From positions 1 to 64,000 of the forward strand of contig JAPOOK010000048.1 of NCBI GenBank assembly GCA_026713485.1: 64,000 nucleotides of DNA. The letters run 5' to 3'. The translations under genes and the position numbers were made by a program. Shown here one piece after another: positions 1 to 9,547 of the stretch. The notes under the pieces were generated by a model. It was given only the letters and a program-made list of their open reading frames with translations. It was not told the origin of the DNA and searched no databases. Every line of letters begins with the position of its first letter. Position 1 is the first letter of the stretch. This DNA is from Chloroflexota bacterium. GTDB taxonomy: Bacteria; Chloroflexota; Dehalococcoidia; UBA6926.

Positions 1-93
1 AACAGATGGCGTGCCTGTCACTCCGGCCCCCCCCCTCCCCCCCGGCCACCCCCCCCCCCGGGACCCACCCCCCCCCACAAGCCACTAACCCTC

Positions 94-118
94 CGTCATT
101 CCCGCGCAGGCGGGAATC
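94..118. repeat. Dispersed mini-palindrome CGTCATTCCCGCGCAGGCGGGAATC (type A)
   Basis: ATTCCCGC-GCAG-GCGGGAAT hairpin; recurs across the window. Confidence 0.85.
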
Positions 119-163
119 TGAATCACATTTCCCAACCTAACCCCGTACCGCATAAAATGAACC

Positions 164-1006
164 ATGCTCTCTCGCAGAATCATCCCGTGCCTTGATGTGA
201 AAGGCGGCCGCGTCGTCAAAGGCGTCCGCTTTCGCGACCACCGCGACGCCGGCGACCCAGTCGATCTCGCTCGTTTCTACGATGAGCAGGGCGCGGACGA
301 ACTCGTCTTCTATGACATAACCGCCTCCTCGGACGGCCGCGCCATCATGCTTGATGTGGTCCGCCGCGTTGCAGAAGAGGTCTACATCCCCCTCACCGTC
401 GGCGGCGGAATCCGCTCAGTCGAAGACGTCAGAACCATGCTCAACGCCGGCGCGGACAAGGTCAGCATCAACACTGCCGCCGTGCAGAACCCCGAGCTCA
501 TCCGTGACTCCGCCGCCCAGTTCGGAAGCCAATGCATCGTCCTCGGCATGGACGCCCGCCGCATTGACCCCGCCACCACCCAGGAACGCGCCCCCGCCGC
601 CATCCCTGAGATCGGCTTTGATGACACCACCCGCTGGGAAGTCCGCACCCACACAGGCGCGGATGGCGGACGCCCCGCCGGCATCGATGCCCTCAAATGG
701 ACGATCTATGCTGCCGAACTTGGCGCGGGTGAGGTCGTTCTCAACAGCATCGACGCCGACGGAACAAAGTCCGGCTACGATCTCGAACTTATCCGCTCCG
801 TTGCCGACGCTGTCACCATCCCCGTCATCGCCTCAGGCGGCGCGGGCAACGTTGAGCACATGTGTGAGGCGGTGGTGCAGGGCGGAGCGGATGCCGCGCT
901 TGCCGCCAGCATCTTCCATTACGGCGAGGTCACCCTCCAGCAAGCCAAGGAATACATGCTCAGCCAGAACGTCCCCGTCCGGCTGAACGCAGGCGCAGGG
1001 GCGTGA
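164..1006 (+). CDS. hisF: Imidazole glycerol phosphate synthase subunit HisF
   Basis: [20 protein letters not shown]..., [15 protein letters not shown] motifs typical of HisF. Confidence 0.97.
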   Translation: MLSRRIIPCLDVKGGRVVKGVRFRDHRDAGDPVDLARFYDEQGADELVFYDITASSDGRAIMLDVVRRVAEEVYIPLTVGGGIRSVEDVRTMLNAGADKVSINTAAVQNPELIRDSAAQFGSQCIVLGMDARRIDPATTQERAPAAIPEIGFDDTTRWEVRTHTGADGGRPAGIDALKWTIYAAELGAGEVVLNSIDADGTKSGYDLELIRSVADAVTIPVIASGGAGNVEHMCEAVVQGGADAALAASIFHYGEVTLQQAKEYMLSQNVPVRLNAGAGA

Positions 1007-1809
1007 CCTCACCCCAACGAATCCCCCATGAAGACGGGGGCTCCCGCCGCCGGTCACGATTCCGGCTCCGCGCCGTCCTCCTCGATGCCTACGGAACCCT
1101 TTTTCACTTCGAGCCCGAGCGACTGTCAGTCCTTTTCCGCTCGATTGTCGAACAACTTAACGTCCCTGTAGACTCTGAACCCCTCCTCCAACACTGGCGT
1201 GCCCATGAAACCGCGTTCCGCCAATCCCGCGTCTGGCTCACCGACGATGGACAATGGGACGCCCCGCCGCCCGACCAATTCAGTCCCTACCGCGACGCGT
1301 GGCTCCACGCCTTTGAACTCGCATCCGCGGAACTCAACCTCGATCCTGCCTACGCTCCCGCCGCCATCGACATGTTCTATCAAGATCTGAAGGGCAGGGA
1401 GATGTACCGTGACGTCGCCCCCGCGCTCGAAGCCCTCCGCGCTCGTGTCCCGATCGCCATCGTCAGCAACGCCGACCACGAATATCTCCACGGCACGCTG
1501 CGTACCCACAACCTGTCATTCGACCACGTCATCCACTCCGAGGGCACGCGTGTCTACAAGCCCCACCCCCGCATCTTTGAGGCCGCCCTCGATGCATTCG
1601 GAATCAACGACCCATCACAGGCCATATACGTTGGCGACACTCCCAAGGAAGACATACAGGGCCCGCAAGGCGTCGGCATCCCCGCCGTTTGGGTCAACCG
1701 CACCGGCGCGGACTGGCCGCAGGACGTCCCGACAACCCCCGACTACGAGGTCACCAACCTCCTCGGCCTCGTAGACATCGTCGCCTCCAAAACCCTCTCC
1801 GCCCTCTAA
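1003..1809 (+). CDS. HAD-superfamily hydrolase
   Basis: LLDAYGTLF motif [36 protein letters not shown] start overlaps hisF stop. Confidence 0.9.
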   Translation: MTSPQRIPHEDGGSRRRSRFRLRAVLLDAYGTLFHFEPERLSVLFRSIVEQLNVPVDSEPLLQHWRAHETAFRQSRVWLTDDGQWDAPPPDQFSPYRDAWLHAFELASAELNLDPAYAPAAIDMFYQDLKGREMYRDVAPALEALRARVPIAIVSNADHEYLHGTLRTHNLSFDHVIHSEGTRVYKPHPRIFEAALDAFGINDPSQAIYVGDTPKEDIQGPQGVGIPAVWVNRTGADWPQDVPTTPDYEVTNLLGLVDIVASKTLSAL

Positions 1810-1835
1810 CCTCTCTCTGTCATCCCTGCCCCCAC

Positions 1836-1860
1836 CGTCATTCCCGCGAAGGCGGGAATC
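1836..1860. repeat. Type A mini-palindrome
   Basis: CGTCATTCCCGCGAAGGCGGGAATC. Confidence 0.85.
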
Positions 1861-1934
1861 CAGTGCCCCCCGCAGGGCGCCCACAACCCCATACAATTGA
1901 TATACGCCCCTAGGAAAAAGGCAGGAGAAACCCC

Positions 1935-2567
1935 ATGCCAACCCAACTGGTAATCGACGAGAAAGCTCTCATACCCGCCATCGCCCAGGACGCCCAGACC
2001 GGCGCCGTCCTAATGGTCGCCTACATGAACCATGAGTCCCTCACCCGCACCATCGCCTCAGGCCAGGCGTGGTTCTACAGCCGCTCCCGGCAGGAACTCT
2101 GGCACAAGGGCGCAACGTCCGGCGACTTTCTAAACGTCGTTGAGATTCGTCCCGACTGCGACGGCGATGTCATCCTGCTCAAGGTCAATCCGGAAGGCCC
2201 CGCCTGCCACACCGGCAACGACACCTGCTTCTACCAGGACTTCGACACCGCCGAATGGCAGATGGAGCCCCCCCGGCAAGACCTCCTCGGCGCAACACTC
2301 ACCGAACTCGCAATGACAGTCTCCCAACGCAGGAAGGACAAGCCCGAGGGCAGCTACACCGCCTCACTCTTCGAGCGAGGCACGGAACGCATCGCCCAAA
2401 AGGTCATAGAAGAGGGTGGGGAAACCGCTCTTGCCGCCATGGCCAAGGCCCCGGATCGCGTCCGTGCAGAGGCCGCCGACCTCCTCTATCACCTCACCAT
2501 CCTCTTGGAGGACGCCGGCGTCTCCCTGTCCGATGTCGCCACAGAACTAGCAGACCGCCGCCGCTAA
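1935..2567 (+). CDS. hisI: Bifunctional phosphoribosyl-AMP cyclohydrolase/phosphoribosyl-ATP diphosphatase
   Basis: HisI motifs ([39 protein letters not shown]) followed by HisE domain ([16 protein letters not shown]). Confidence 0.95.
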   Translation: MPTQLVIDEKALIPAIAQDAQTGAVLMVAYMNHESLTRTIASGQAWFYSRSRQELWHKGATSGDFLNVVEIRPDCDGDVILLKVNPEGPACHTGNDTCFYQDFDTAEWQMEPPRQDLLGATLTELAMTVSQRRKDKPEGSYTASLFERGTERIAQKVIEEGGETALAAMAKAPDRVRAEAADLLYHLTILLEDAGVSLSDVATELADRRR

Positions 2568-2615
2568 CCCCGATCCCCCCTATCCCGCCCCCACCGTCAT
2601 TCCGGCCCCCAACTC

Positions 2616-2640
2616 CGTCATTCCCGCGCAGGCGGGAATC
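2616..2640. repeat. Type A mini-palindrome
   Basis: CGTCATTCCCGCGCAGGCGGGAATC. Confidence 0.85.
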
Positions 2641-2799
2641 CGAATCGCATTGCGCCACCAAACCCCGTAACGCCACATCCCCTCATTCCGTCGAAAGCCG
2701 GAATCCATCGGGCCATCCCCCAAAAAATTGCCGCTACCAATCTAACTGCGATAAACTGGCCAGTACCTAAAGTACGAACCGCAAGTAGGAGAAACGCCA

Positions 2800-3735
2800 A
2801 TGCCATCACTCGCCTTCTTTGAAGGGAAAGTCGTCCCGCTTGAGGAGGCGAAAATTAGCGTCGTCACACACGCATTCAACTATGGCACCGGGGTGTTTGA
2901 GGGAATCCGCGGCAACTGGAATTCAGACCAGGAGCAGATGTACCTCTTCCGCGTCCGTGAGCATTACGCCCGCCTTCTCCGTTCCTGCGCCATGCTCAAC
3001 ATCAAACTCCCCTACTCCCTCGATGACTTTGAGCGCATCACCCTTGACCTCGTCCAGCAGTGCGGCTTCAAAGAGGACGTCTACGTCCGTCCTCTCGCCT
3101 ACAAGTCCTCTGACGTTGTCGGACTCCGCATTCATGATCTTGAAGACGAGTTCCTGATTTACATCGTCCCGTTCGGCAACTACCTCGATTCCGACGCCGG
3201 CATCCGTTGCACCTTCTCAAGCTGGACGCGCATTCAGGACAACGTCATTCCGCCCAGCGCCAAGGTCACCGGCATGTACGTCGCCAACAGCCTCGCCAAG
3301 AGCGAAGCGGTCTGGCGCGGCTACGACGAGGCCATTCTCCTCACCGACGACGGCAACATCTCGGAGGGCAGCGGCGAGAACATCTTCCTGATCGAGGACG
3401 GCGTCATCAGCACCCCTCCCCAGACCGACGGCATCCTTGACGGCATCACACGCAACACCGTCATGGAATTGGCGCGTGATGTACTTGGGCTACGCATCGA
3501 GGAGCGCACCATCCCAAAGACCGAGGTCTATGTAACCGAAGAGCTGTTCATGACGGGCACCGCCGCCCACGTCACGCCCGTGCTTGAGGTTGATGGTCGC
3601 CCCATCGGCAACGGCAGCATCGGCCCGGTCACTGCTGAACTCCAGAAACTCTACTTCGAAGTCGTCAAAGGCGAGCGCGACCAATATGCCCACTGGCTAA
3701 CACCCACCTACACCCCAGCCGCCACCCCCGCCTAA
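2800..3735 (+). CDS. ilvE: Branched-chain amino acid aminotransferase
   Basis: FNYGTGVFEGIRG, SGENIFLIEDG, DGITRNTVMELARD motifs. Confidence 0.93.
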   Translation: MPSLAFFEGKVVPLEEAKISVVTHAFNYGTGVFEGIRGNWNSDQEQMYLFRVREHYARLLRSCAMLNIKLPYSLDDFERITLDLVQQCGFKEDVYVRPLAYKSSDVVGLRIHDLEDEFLIYIVPFGNYLDSDAGIRCTFSSWTRIQDNVIPPSAKVTGMYVANSLAKSEAVWRGYDEAILLTDDGNISEGSGENIFLIEDGVISTPPQTDGILDGITRNTVMELARDVLGLRIEERTIPKTEVYVTEELFMTGTAAHVTPVLEVDGRPIGNGSIGPVTAELQKLYFEVVKGERDQYAHWLTPTYTPAATPA

Positions 3736-3761
3736 TCCGCTCGTACGCCTTTACACCATCC

Positions 3762-3813
3762 CCTCATTCCGGCGAAGAAGGCATGCCCCGTACTCCGATA
3801 CGGGGCAGGAATC
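3762..3813. repeat. Composite type A variant carrying nested palindrome CCCCGTACTCCGATACGGGG
   Basis: Same nested arrangement as 25302-25350. Confidence 0.75.
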
Positions 3814-3846
3814 CATCGGTTCCGCCCGTCATTCCAGCCCCCACCC

Positions 3847-3871
3847 CGTCATTCCCGCGAAGGCGGGAATC
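3847..3871. repeat. Type A mini-palindrome
   Basis: CGTCATTCCCGCGAAGGCGGGAATC. Confidence 0.85.
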
Positions 3872-3933
3872 TGAATCGCATTTGCCAACCGCCCCCGTGT
3901 CGCCGCCCCCACTCGCTCATTCCCGCCCCTACT

Positions 3934-3963
3934 GTCATTCCGAGCGAAGCCGAGGAATCTAAG
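3934..3963. repeat. Type B repeat variant GTCATTCCGAGCGAAGCCGAGGAATCTAAG
   Basis: Related to 25407 and 26532 copies. Confidence 0.75.
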
Positions 3964-4125
3964 ATCTCATTTGCGCCAACCACCTCGCCTAAACCTGCAC
4001 ACCGTCATTCCCGAGCTTGACACGGGAATCCAGAAAAACGGGAACGACCCGCCCAAGCCGGAACGCGGCGGCACAACCCCAGGAACCAGCCAACCCAGAT
4101 CGCGAACTCTGGCAGTAGACCCTGC

Positions 4126-4344
4126 CTACTCCGCAGGCTCCTCCCACGGAATATCGTCCGCAGAACGACACCATGAGCACCGGCCACGGTACGCCGCTAA
4201 CTCCCCCTCCGGCGACTTATTCCCACACCGGTTGCAGAACCTCAGCGGCGCAGCCGTATCCCGGCAGTCCTCGCAGGTGAATGGCGAAACAGCATCCGTC
4301 GTCCCGAACTCCCGCCGTCCACACCGCCCGCAGGCAAGCGTCAT
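4126..4344 (-). CDS. Small zinc-ribbon protein
   Basis: 72 aa with CGRC, CEDC, CNRCG, CSWC knuckles; start overlaps the stop of the upstream PHP gene. Confidence 0.65.
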   Translation of the reverse strand: MTLACGRCGRREFGTTDAVSPFTCEDCRDTAAPLRFCNRCGNKSPEGELAAYRGRCSWCRSADDIPWEEPAE

Positions 4345-5183
4345 GATCCGGTCGAGCCACCGGCCTCAGCAGCCACAACGCCAATAATCGGCCGATACGG
4401 CACATCCCGTTCCTCTGTGATGGCTAGGGGATTGTCCCGTGCCAGCGCCCACGCCCGCGCCTCGTCCGTCAGCTCAGCAACGCGGTCGAATCCGTCACGC
4501 ATATTGGGTACACGATTCCCCGTCGACCCGTGTGCGTCCGTTGCGATCACGTGCATCATCTCCTGTTGAAGGAGATACTCGCCCGCCTCTCGCGACCCCG
4601 GCCCATAGTGACCAAAGAGGCTGCCGGTGTTGAGTTGTGTCAGCGCGCCCTTTGCGATGAGCCGCCGCACGATGTCCGGATCCTTCTGGATGATCGTATT
4701 TCGCTCCGGGTGCGCCAGCACCGGCCGATACCCCAGCGCGATGATCGCCTCAACCTGCTCGTACACATAGTCCGGCGCCGAATTGAACGGAGGCTCCGTC
4801 AAAACATATCGCGTTGCATTGATGGTCACGCCGTCCCCGGACTCCAACTGCTCCTTAAGGCGATTCGTGATACGAATCTCCTGCCCGGATAGCAGTGTGA
4901 CGTTCAGGTTGTGCTCCGCCACAGCCCGGCTCAGCAGTCCAACACGATACTGTGATTCTTCCAGCACTGACTGATGTGAACGTGGAAAATTGTGAGGCGT
5001 TGTGACGATGGTCACCGTGCCCTGATCTTGCGCAAGGCGCGCCATATCAATCGCTTCCGCTCGGTCCCGCGCCCCGTCATCGATCCCAGGCAAGATATGG
5101 CAGTGAATATCAACGAACCCGCCAACGTGCCGCTGAACATGATTCCCGTTACTCAACCGCTCTCCCGTCACTACCACCCACAC
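4341..5183 (-). CDS. CpsB/CapC-type PHP-fold phosphatase
   Basis: FVDIHCHILPGIDDGA, PVLAHPERN, IATDAHG motifs. Confidence 0.88.
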   Translation of the reverse strand: MWVVVTGERLSNGNHVQRHVGGFVDIHCHILPGIDDGARDRAEAIDMARLAQDQGTVTIVTTPHNFPRSHQSVLEESQYRVGLLSRAVAEHNLNVTLLSGQEIRITNRLKEQLESGDGVTINATRYVLTEPPFNSAPDYVYEQVEAIIALGYRPVLAHPERNTIIQKDPDIVRRLIAKGALTQLNTGSLFGHYGPGSREAGEYLLQQEMMHVIATDAHGSTGNRVPNMRDGFDRVAELTDEARAWALARDNPLAITEERDVPYRPIIGVVAAEAGGSTGS

Positions 5184-5195
5184 CGCTCCCGCCGG

Positions 5196-5900
5196 CTAAG
5201 TTGGCCACCGGAACCTATGGACGCGGAACCCCTCCGCGTACTGATAGCCCGGCGATTTCCCTTGCTCCTCGTGCCGGGAATGAATACGTTCTATCAACCC
5301 CTCGGGGTTCTTGATCTGGCTCGTATGCTCCCGAAGCGCCGCCACCTTCAGGTCGATAGAGTCCGCGATATCGATCCACGTGTCCGGATCATCGCTCCAC
5401 GACCACGCCTCCGACACGATGTGCGGCTCAAACCCTTGCTGCGCCAGATGAGGGAAGTGGTGGACGTCCCGCGCGTACGGATACATCGCGTCGAACGCCG
5501 CCTGCCCAACATTCCGATGATCGCGGTGATTGTGCGCCCGACGATACGGATCAAACGTAAATACAACCTCCGGCCTGAACCGTCGAATCTCCCGCACAAG
5601 GTGCTCGCGCAACTCGCGGCTGTCGTCCAACTCTCCGTCCGGATATCCCAAAAACGTCACGTCCTCGATACCGAGCACCCTTGCCGCCGCCCGCGCCTCC
5701 GACTCTCGTGTCTTAACAAGGTCCTCCGGCTTCGTATCCGGATCGGCAGTCCCTGCGCGGCCGTCGGTGGCGATGACTAACGCTCCCTCCCAGCCCTCGC
5801 GAATCCACTTGCCAATCGTCCCCCCGCACCCAAACTCCATATCATCCGGATGCGCCGAGATCGCCATCAATCTCTTGGGTCGCCCCTGTGTGTCGACCAT
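5196..5900 (-). CDS. PIG-L family deacetylase
   Basis: AISAHPDDMEFGCGGTIGKW; RAHNHRDHRNVGQAAFDA. Confidence 0.93.
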   Translation of the reverse strand: MVDTQGRPKRLMAISAHPDDMEFGCGGTIGKWIREGWEGALVIATDGRAGTADPDTKPEDLVKTRESEARAAARVLGIEDVTFLGYPDGELDDSRELREHLVREIRRFRPEVVFTFDPYRRAHNHRDHRNVGQAAFDAMYPYARDVHHFPHLAQQGFEPHIVSEAWSWSDDPDTWIDIADSIDLKVAALREHTSQIKNPEGLIERIHSRHEEQGKSPGYQYAEGFRVHRFRWPT

Positions 5901-5909
5901 TCAGACCTC

Positions 5910-5932
5910 CGTCATTCCCGCGAACGCGGGAA
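5910..5932. repeat. Type A mini-palindrome between the two PIG-L genes
   Basis: CGTCATTCCCGCGAACGCGGGAA. Confidence 0.75.
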
Positions 5933-5943
5933 CGCTAGTCGTT

Positions 5944-6663
5944 CTAGTCCTCTTCGTCGGTTCCCATGCGACTTATCCCGTAGCGTCGAAAGTCCTCCGC
6001 ATAGGCCATGCCCTGCGGCTCCCCTTTGCGGGCCGACCAACGTCGGATCCAGTCGCCGGAATCCGGTTCAAACTGGCTCGAATGAACCATTGTCGCCTCA
6101 ATCTTTGCTTCGATTGTGTCCGAAATGTCAACGAATACATCGGCATTCTCTGAGCCCCAGAAATAGATTTCGGCCGTCTTGTGCGTCTCAAGTCCCGCCG
6201 CGTCGTGCTCCGGGAAATGCAGCCGATCCCGCGCGAATGGGAACACCGCGTCCATCGTCACCATCCCCGTGATTCGGTGATCCCGATGAATATAGAAACT
6301 CGTCCTGAACGGGTCAGTTGTCAGAACGATGTCCGGCTTGATTCGCCGTACATGACGAGTAATCTCGCCCAGTAGTTCCCGACCGTCCACCAGCTCGCCG
6401 TCGCCGTTCTGCAGTATCGTGACTTCTTTCACGCCCAGCATCGACGCGGCATCTCGCTGTTCCTTGTCTCGCGTCGCCGCCAGGTCAGCGTTCGTCAGGG
6501 TAGGGTCTTCGGTTCCCTTGTCCCCGTTGGTCGCGATCAGGTAGTAAACGTCCACCCCATCCCGTACCAGCCGTGCCACGGTTCCCCCGCACCCGATCTC
6601 CGCGTCGTCCGGATGCGGCGCAACCACCAACACCCGCGCAACCTCACCAAACTCCTCAATCAC
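5944..6663 (-). CDS. PIG-L family deacetylase (second, tandem)
   Basis: VVAPHPDDAEIGCGGTVARL; YIHRDHRITGMVTMDAVF. Confidence 0.93.
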   Translation of the reverse strand: MIEEFGEVARVLVVAPHPDDAEIGCGGTVARLVRDGVDVYYLIATNGDKGTEDPTLTNADLAATRDKEQRDAASMLGVKEVTILQNGDGELVDGRELLGEITRHVRRIKPDIVLTTDPFRTSFYIHRDHRITGMVTMDAVFPFARDRLHFPEHDAAGLETHKTAEIYFWGSENADVFVDISDTIEAKIEATMVHSSQFEPDSGDWIRRWSARKGEPQGMAYAEDFRRYGISRMGTDEED

Positions 6664-6669
6664 AACTCG

Positions 6670-7950
6670 CTAACCTCCGTCATTCCCGCCGCTCTGACCG
6701 CCATTCCCGCGCAGGCGGGAACCTGAATCACATTTGGCGGCCACTCTCTCATATAAACCCAACACCGAATCCGCGCTCGCCCCCCAAGTCATCTGACGTG
6801 CCGCTGCCAATCCACCACTACCTAGCCGATCCCTAAGCGACGCATCATCCAGTAACTGTTGAACAGCACACGCAAGGGCAGGGGCGTCCCCCGCCGCCAC
6901 AAGCCGACCCGAAACCCCGTCCTCGATAAACGACGCCGGCCCCGGAACATTGGACGACACAACAGGCGTTCCGCACGCCATCGCCTCCGCCGCCACGATG
7001 CTGTAACTCTCCGAATACGACGGCACAATCACCATATCGGCAGCTGCGTAATGCAGCGGCAACTCATCATTCGGAACTGTGCCAATCCACGAAACTTTTT
7101 CCGCGATGTTTAGGTCAGCCGCCAGCGTGCGCAGCCCCTCAGCGAAGTCCCCATCCACTTCACCGCCCACAATCCGTACACGCAGACGTGGCCTGTCAGC
7201 CAAAAAACCCGCCGCCCTCAACAGAACGTCCGCGCCCTTGATGCGGTCAAGGCGGCCAACATACAGCAACGTCTCCTCATCGGCGGATATGTCCAGCCGC
7301 GACCGTGCCTCTGCCCGATCCAGTGGCCGAAATCGCTCTGTGTCCACACCGATCGGCGCAACCGCGATCCGCTCCCGCTCAGCTCCGAGCATCGAAACGA
7401 GCGCGTTGGCCTCAAACCGCGTCCACGCAACGATCCCGTCCGCCCTCTGCGCAATTGTCCGCTCCGCCTCATGCCGCTCATAAGGCTCAGGCGATAACTC
7501 GGACGCTTGCTCTTTAACAGCGGCTATGGTGTGAAACGTCGTCACATGCGGAATACCAGATAGTCGCGACACCTCCAACCCCGCGAGACCCGAAGCCCAA
7601 TAGTGTGTGTGAACAAGGTCGCAGCCCTCACCGACGGCTGCCTGAATCTCCCCGGCGTACTGACTAGCTCGCGCCACCCACTCAGACGCGGAATTCGCAG
7701 CCGGTGAAGGCAGATGAACAACGCAAACACCCTCGCAGTCGACTTCAGCCGAGTGGGTGTCCTCGTGGCTGGCAGTGACGATAATTACCCCAACCCCACG
7801 CCGTGCCAGCTCCCTCCCGAGTCCAAGCACATAGGCAGACATGCCGCCCGCCTTCCCTTCGCCCAATGCAGACAGCGGACAGGAATGCAGCGCAACCAGC
7901 CCCACCGATCGAACAGTCACCGTGTCCCGTTCTCTCGCGCCAGCTGCCAT
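6670..7950 (-). CDS. GT4 glycosyltransferase (MshA/sucrose-phosphate-synthase-like)
   Basis: AGGMSAYVLGLGRELARRG, GVDTERFRP, YVGRLDRIKGADVLLRA, E-x7-E-type motif SYSESYSIVAAEAMACGTPV. Confidence 0.9.
   Translation of the reverse strand: MAAGARERDTVTVRSVGLVALHSCPLSALGEGKAGGMSAYVLGLGRELARRGVGVIIVTASHEDTHSAEVDCEGVCVVHLPSPAANSASEWVARASQYAGEIQAAVGEGCDLVHTHYWASGLAGLEVSRLSGIPHVTTFHTIAAVKEQASELSPEPYERHEAERTIAQRADGIVAWTRFEANALVSMLGAERERIAVAPIGVDTERFRPLDRAEARSRLDISADEETLLYVGRLDRIKGADVLLRAAGFLADRPRLRVRIVGGEVDGDFAEGLRTLAADLNIAEKVSWIGTVPNDELPLHYAAADMVIVPSYSESYSIVAAEAMACGTPVVSSNVPGPASFIEDGVSGRLVAAGDAPALACAVQQLLDDASLRDRLGSGGLAAARQMTWGASADSVLGLYERVAAKCDSGSRLRGNGGQSGGNDGG
6702..6722. repeat. Type A mini-palindrome overlapping the 3' end of the GT4 gene
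   Basis: CATTCCCGCGCAGGCGGGAAC inside the called CDS. Confidence 0.8.
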
Positions 7951-9053
7951 CGATAAAGCACGCGATCATTGCCGCCGAGGTCGTACTTGTACGGCTCATT
8001 TCCACGCAGGAAATCGTACTCGCGCAGCCCCTGTTCGATTGCCCCACGCAGCCCGTACGCCTTGAGCAATAGCCCCACGGACAGATGGCGATACTCCGGG
8101 TCGTATCCGCTGTTGTAAAGCAACAGACGGTCGCCCTCCAGGAAGCTCATTGTCGCTGACACCGGCTTGCCTCCCACGTCCAGAAACGCGAGCTGCAGTG
8201 AGTCCGCATCCGCCATGGTCTTGGTCAGCGTTTCCAGGAATGACCGACGTTCCGGCGTCAGGAAATCCGACTTTGCCTCGCTGCTTTTGCCCATCAGGGA
8301 AACGAAATCGTCCAGCGCATCCGGCAGCTCATCGTGCTCCTTGTCGTAGACGCGATACTCGGCTTCCCCACTTGCCTCCAGCCGCCGTAGCTTCCGGCGC
8401 AGCTCATGCCGGTCCTTCTTGGAGAGACTCTGCACGTGCGCGTCCCACGAATCGGGCAGTTCAACATACGGTGAAACGTCCCATACGGAACGATCCGCCC
8501 GCCACCCATACTCCGCGGCCCGCGACTCCAATATCTGTGTGGAGGGCGAATCATCCCTCAAGCCGATTAGCTCAATGGACGCCCACCCCGCCGCCACCCC
8601 ATGTTCCAGGATCGCGTCCCAAACGGCTTCTTCCTCGCCCGGTATCGACAAAATATCCTGGTAGTCCGTCACGTTGTAATCGAGTCCGAAAGTGACGGCA
8701 TCCTTGTCATGGTTCAGAGGCGCGACTCCGTGTAGCGAGCCGTCCGCGTCGTCCCGCACGGTCAGAACAGGATGCTCCTCAGTTGAACCACAGCAGTTGA
8801 CGGCCCACGCCGTCTGCCAGGGCAGAGAGAGAAATATGGATTGCGTCGTCGATCTGGAAAACAGGTTCGGCCATTCAGCCGCAACCGCCGCCAGCGACTC
8901 CCACTGTGCCGTGAAACTCAAGAGCCTGCCCCTTGTGGTGAAGTCAGTGACAGGAACTCCGCTCGTGTGGCCGGGTCTTCCTTGAACACCCCTCGAAATG
9001 CCGTCGTAATCACCCGGCTCCCCGCAGCCCGAACACCGCGAATCGTCATGCAC
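7917..9053 (-). CDS. GNAT-superfamily (CelD/BioF2-like) acyltransferase
   Basis: Long ORF with FemAB/CelD-like C-terminal GNAT fold (LAFLDVGGKPVSATMSFLEGDRLLLYNSGYDPEYRHLSVGLLLKAYGLRGAIEQGLREYDFLRG). True start uncertain because the called 5' end overlaps folE. Confidence 0.75.
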   Translation of the reverse strand: MHDDSRCSGCGEPGDYDGISRGVQGRPGHTSGVPVTDFTTRGRLLSFTAQWESLAAVAAEWPNLFSRSTTQSIFLSLPWQTAWAVNCCGSTEEHPVLTVRDDADGSLHGVAPLNHDKDAVTFGLDYNVTDYQDILSIPGEEEAVWDAILEHGVAAGWASIELIGLRDDSPSTQILESRAAEYGWRADRSVWDVSPYVELPDSWDAHVQSLSKKDRHELRRKLRRLEASGEAEYRVYDKEHDELPDALDDFVSLMGKSSEAKSDFLTPERRSFLETLTKTMADADSLQLAFLDVGGKPVSATMSFLEGDRLLLYNSGYDPEYRHLSVGLLLKAYGLRGAIEQGLREYDFLRGNEPYKYDLGGNDRVLYRWQLARENGTR

Positions 9054-9490
9054 AAGTGCTCCGCCTCAATGCGAACGGCAGCCCCCTGCGGTTCAAGCGC
9101 CTCCGTCAACAGATCCGCGGACTGGTTCGTTACGCGCTCCTGCATCTGGGGCCGGCGAGCAAGGCACTCAATAGCCCGCGCCAGCTTGCTGATGCCCACC
9201 ACCCGTCCGGACGGCACATAAGCCACGTGAACGGTGCCGAAGAACGGCAGGAGATGGTGCTCGCAGATGGATGTGAAAGGAATGTCCTTGATGGTTACCA
9301 TGTCCCGCGCTCCCTCGTCATAGGACACCGTCAAGAATTCGCGCGGATCCTGCCCGATGCCGGAGAAGAGTTCGGCGTACATCGATGCCACGCGCGCGGG
9401 TGTCCTGTCGACGCCGTCGCGCCTTGGATCGTCTCCAATTGCGCGAAGAATCTCCTCAACGGCGCGGACTATGCGCTCTTGATCAATCAT
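8918..9490 (-). CDS. folE: GTP cyclohydrolase I
   Basis: DIPFTSICEHHLLPFFGTVHVAYVPSGRVVGISKLAR, EAEHLCMTIRGVRAAGS. Confidence 0.96.
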   Translation of the reverse strand: MIDQERIVRAVEEILRAIGDDPRRDGVDRTPARVASMYAELFSGIGQDPREFLTVSYDEGARDMVTIKDIPFTSICEHHLLPFFGTVHVAYVPSGRVVGISKLARAIECLARRPQMQERVTNQSADLLTEALEPQGAAVRIEAEHLCMTIRGVRAAGSRVITTAFRGVFKEDPATRAEFLSLTSPQGAGS

Positions 9491-9547
9491 CCGGGAAAGT
9501 ATCGACCTTCCAACTGCTTTCCAGTAGTGTAGCGCACGCGATAACGG

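Noticed and set aside
164-1006. Genome-wide alternative code (TGA = Trp/Gly) as explanation for the in-frame TGAs
   Set aside because: Several well-defined genes here terminate at TGA at their expected C terminus (e.g. hisF), so only local recoding is plausible.
3750-4060. CRISPR-like array
   Set aside because: Repeats are short, heterogeneous in family and spacing, and palindromic; no regular spacers or cas genes.
3971-4387. 138-aa plus-strand ORF
   Set aside because: 5' part is dispersed repeat sequence and 3' part is antisense to the Zn-ribbon gene; no motif support.
7917-9053. Readthrough of other TGA-terminated genes (GNAT at 7917, DUF35 at 48344) as further selenoproteins
   Set aside because: Sequence after those stops has no continuing family similarity and overlaps or abuts the next gene start.
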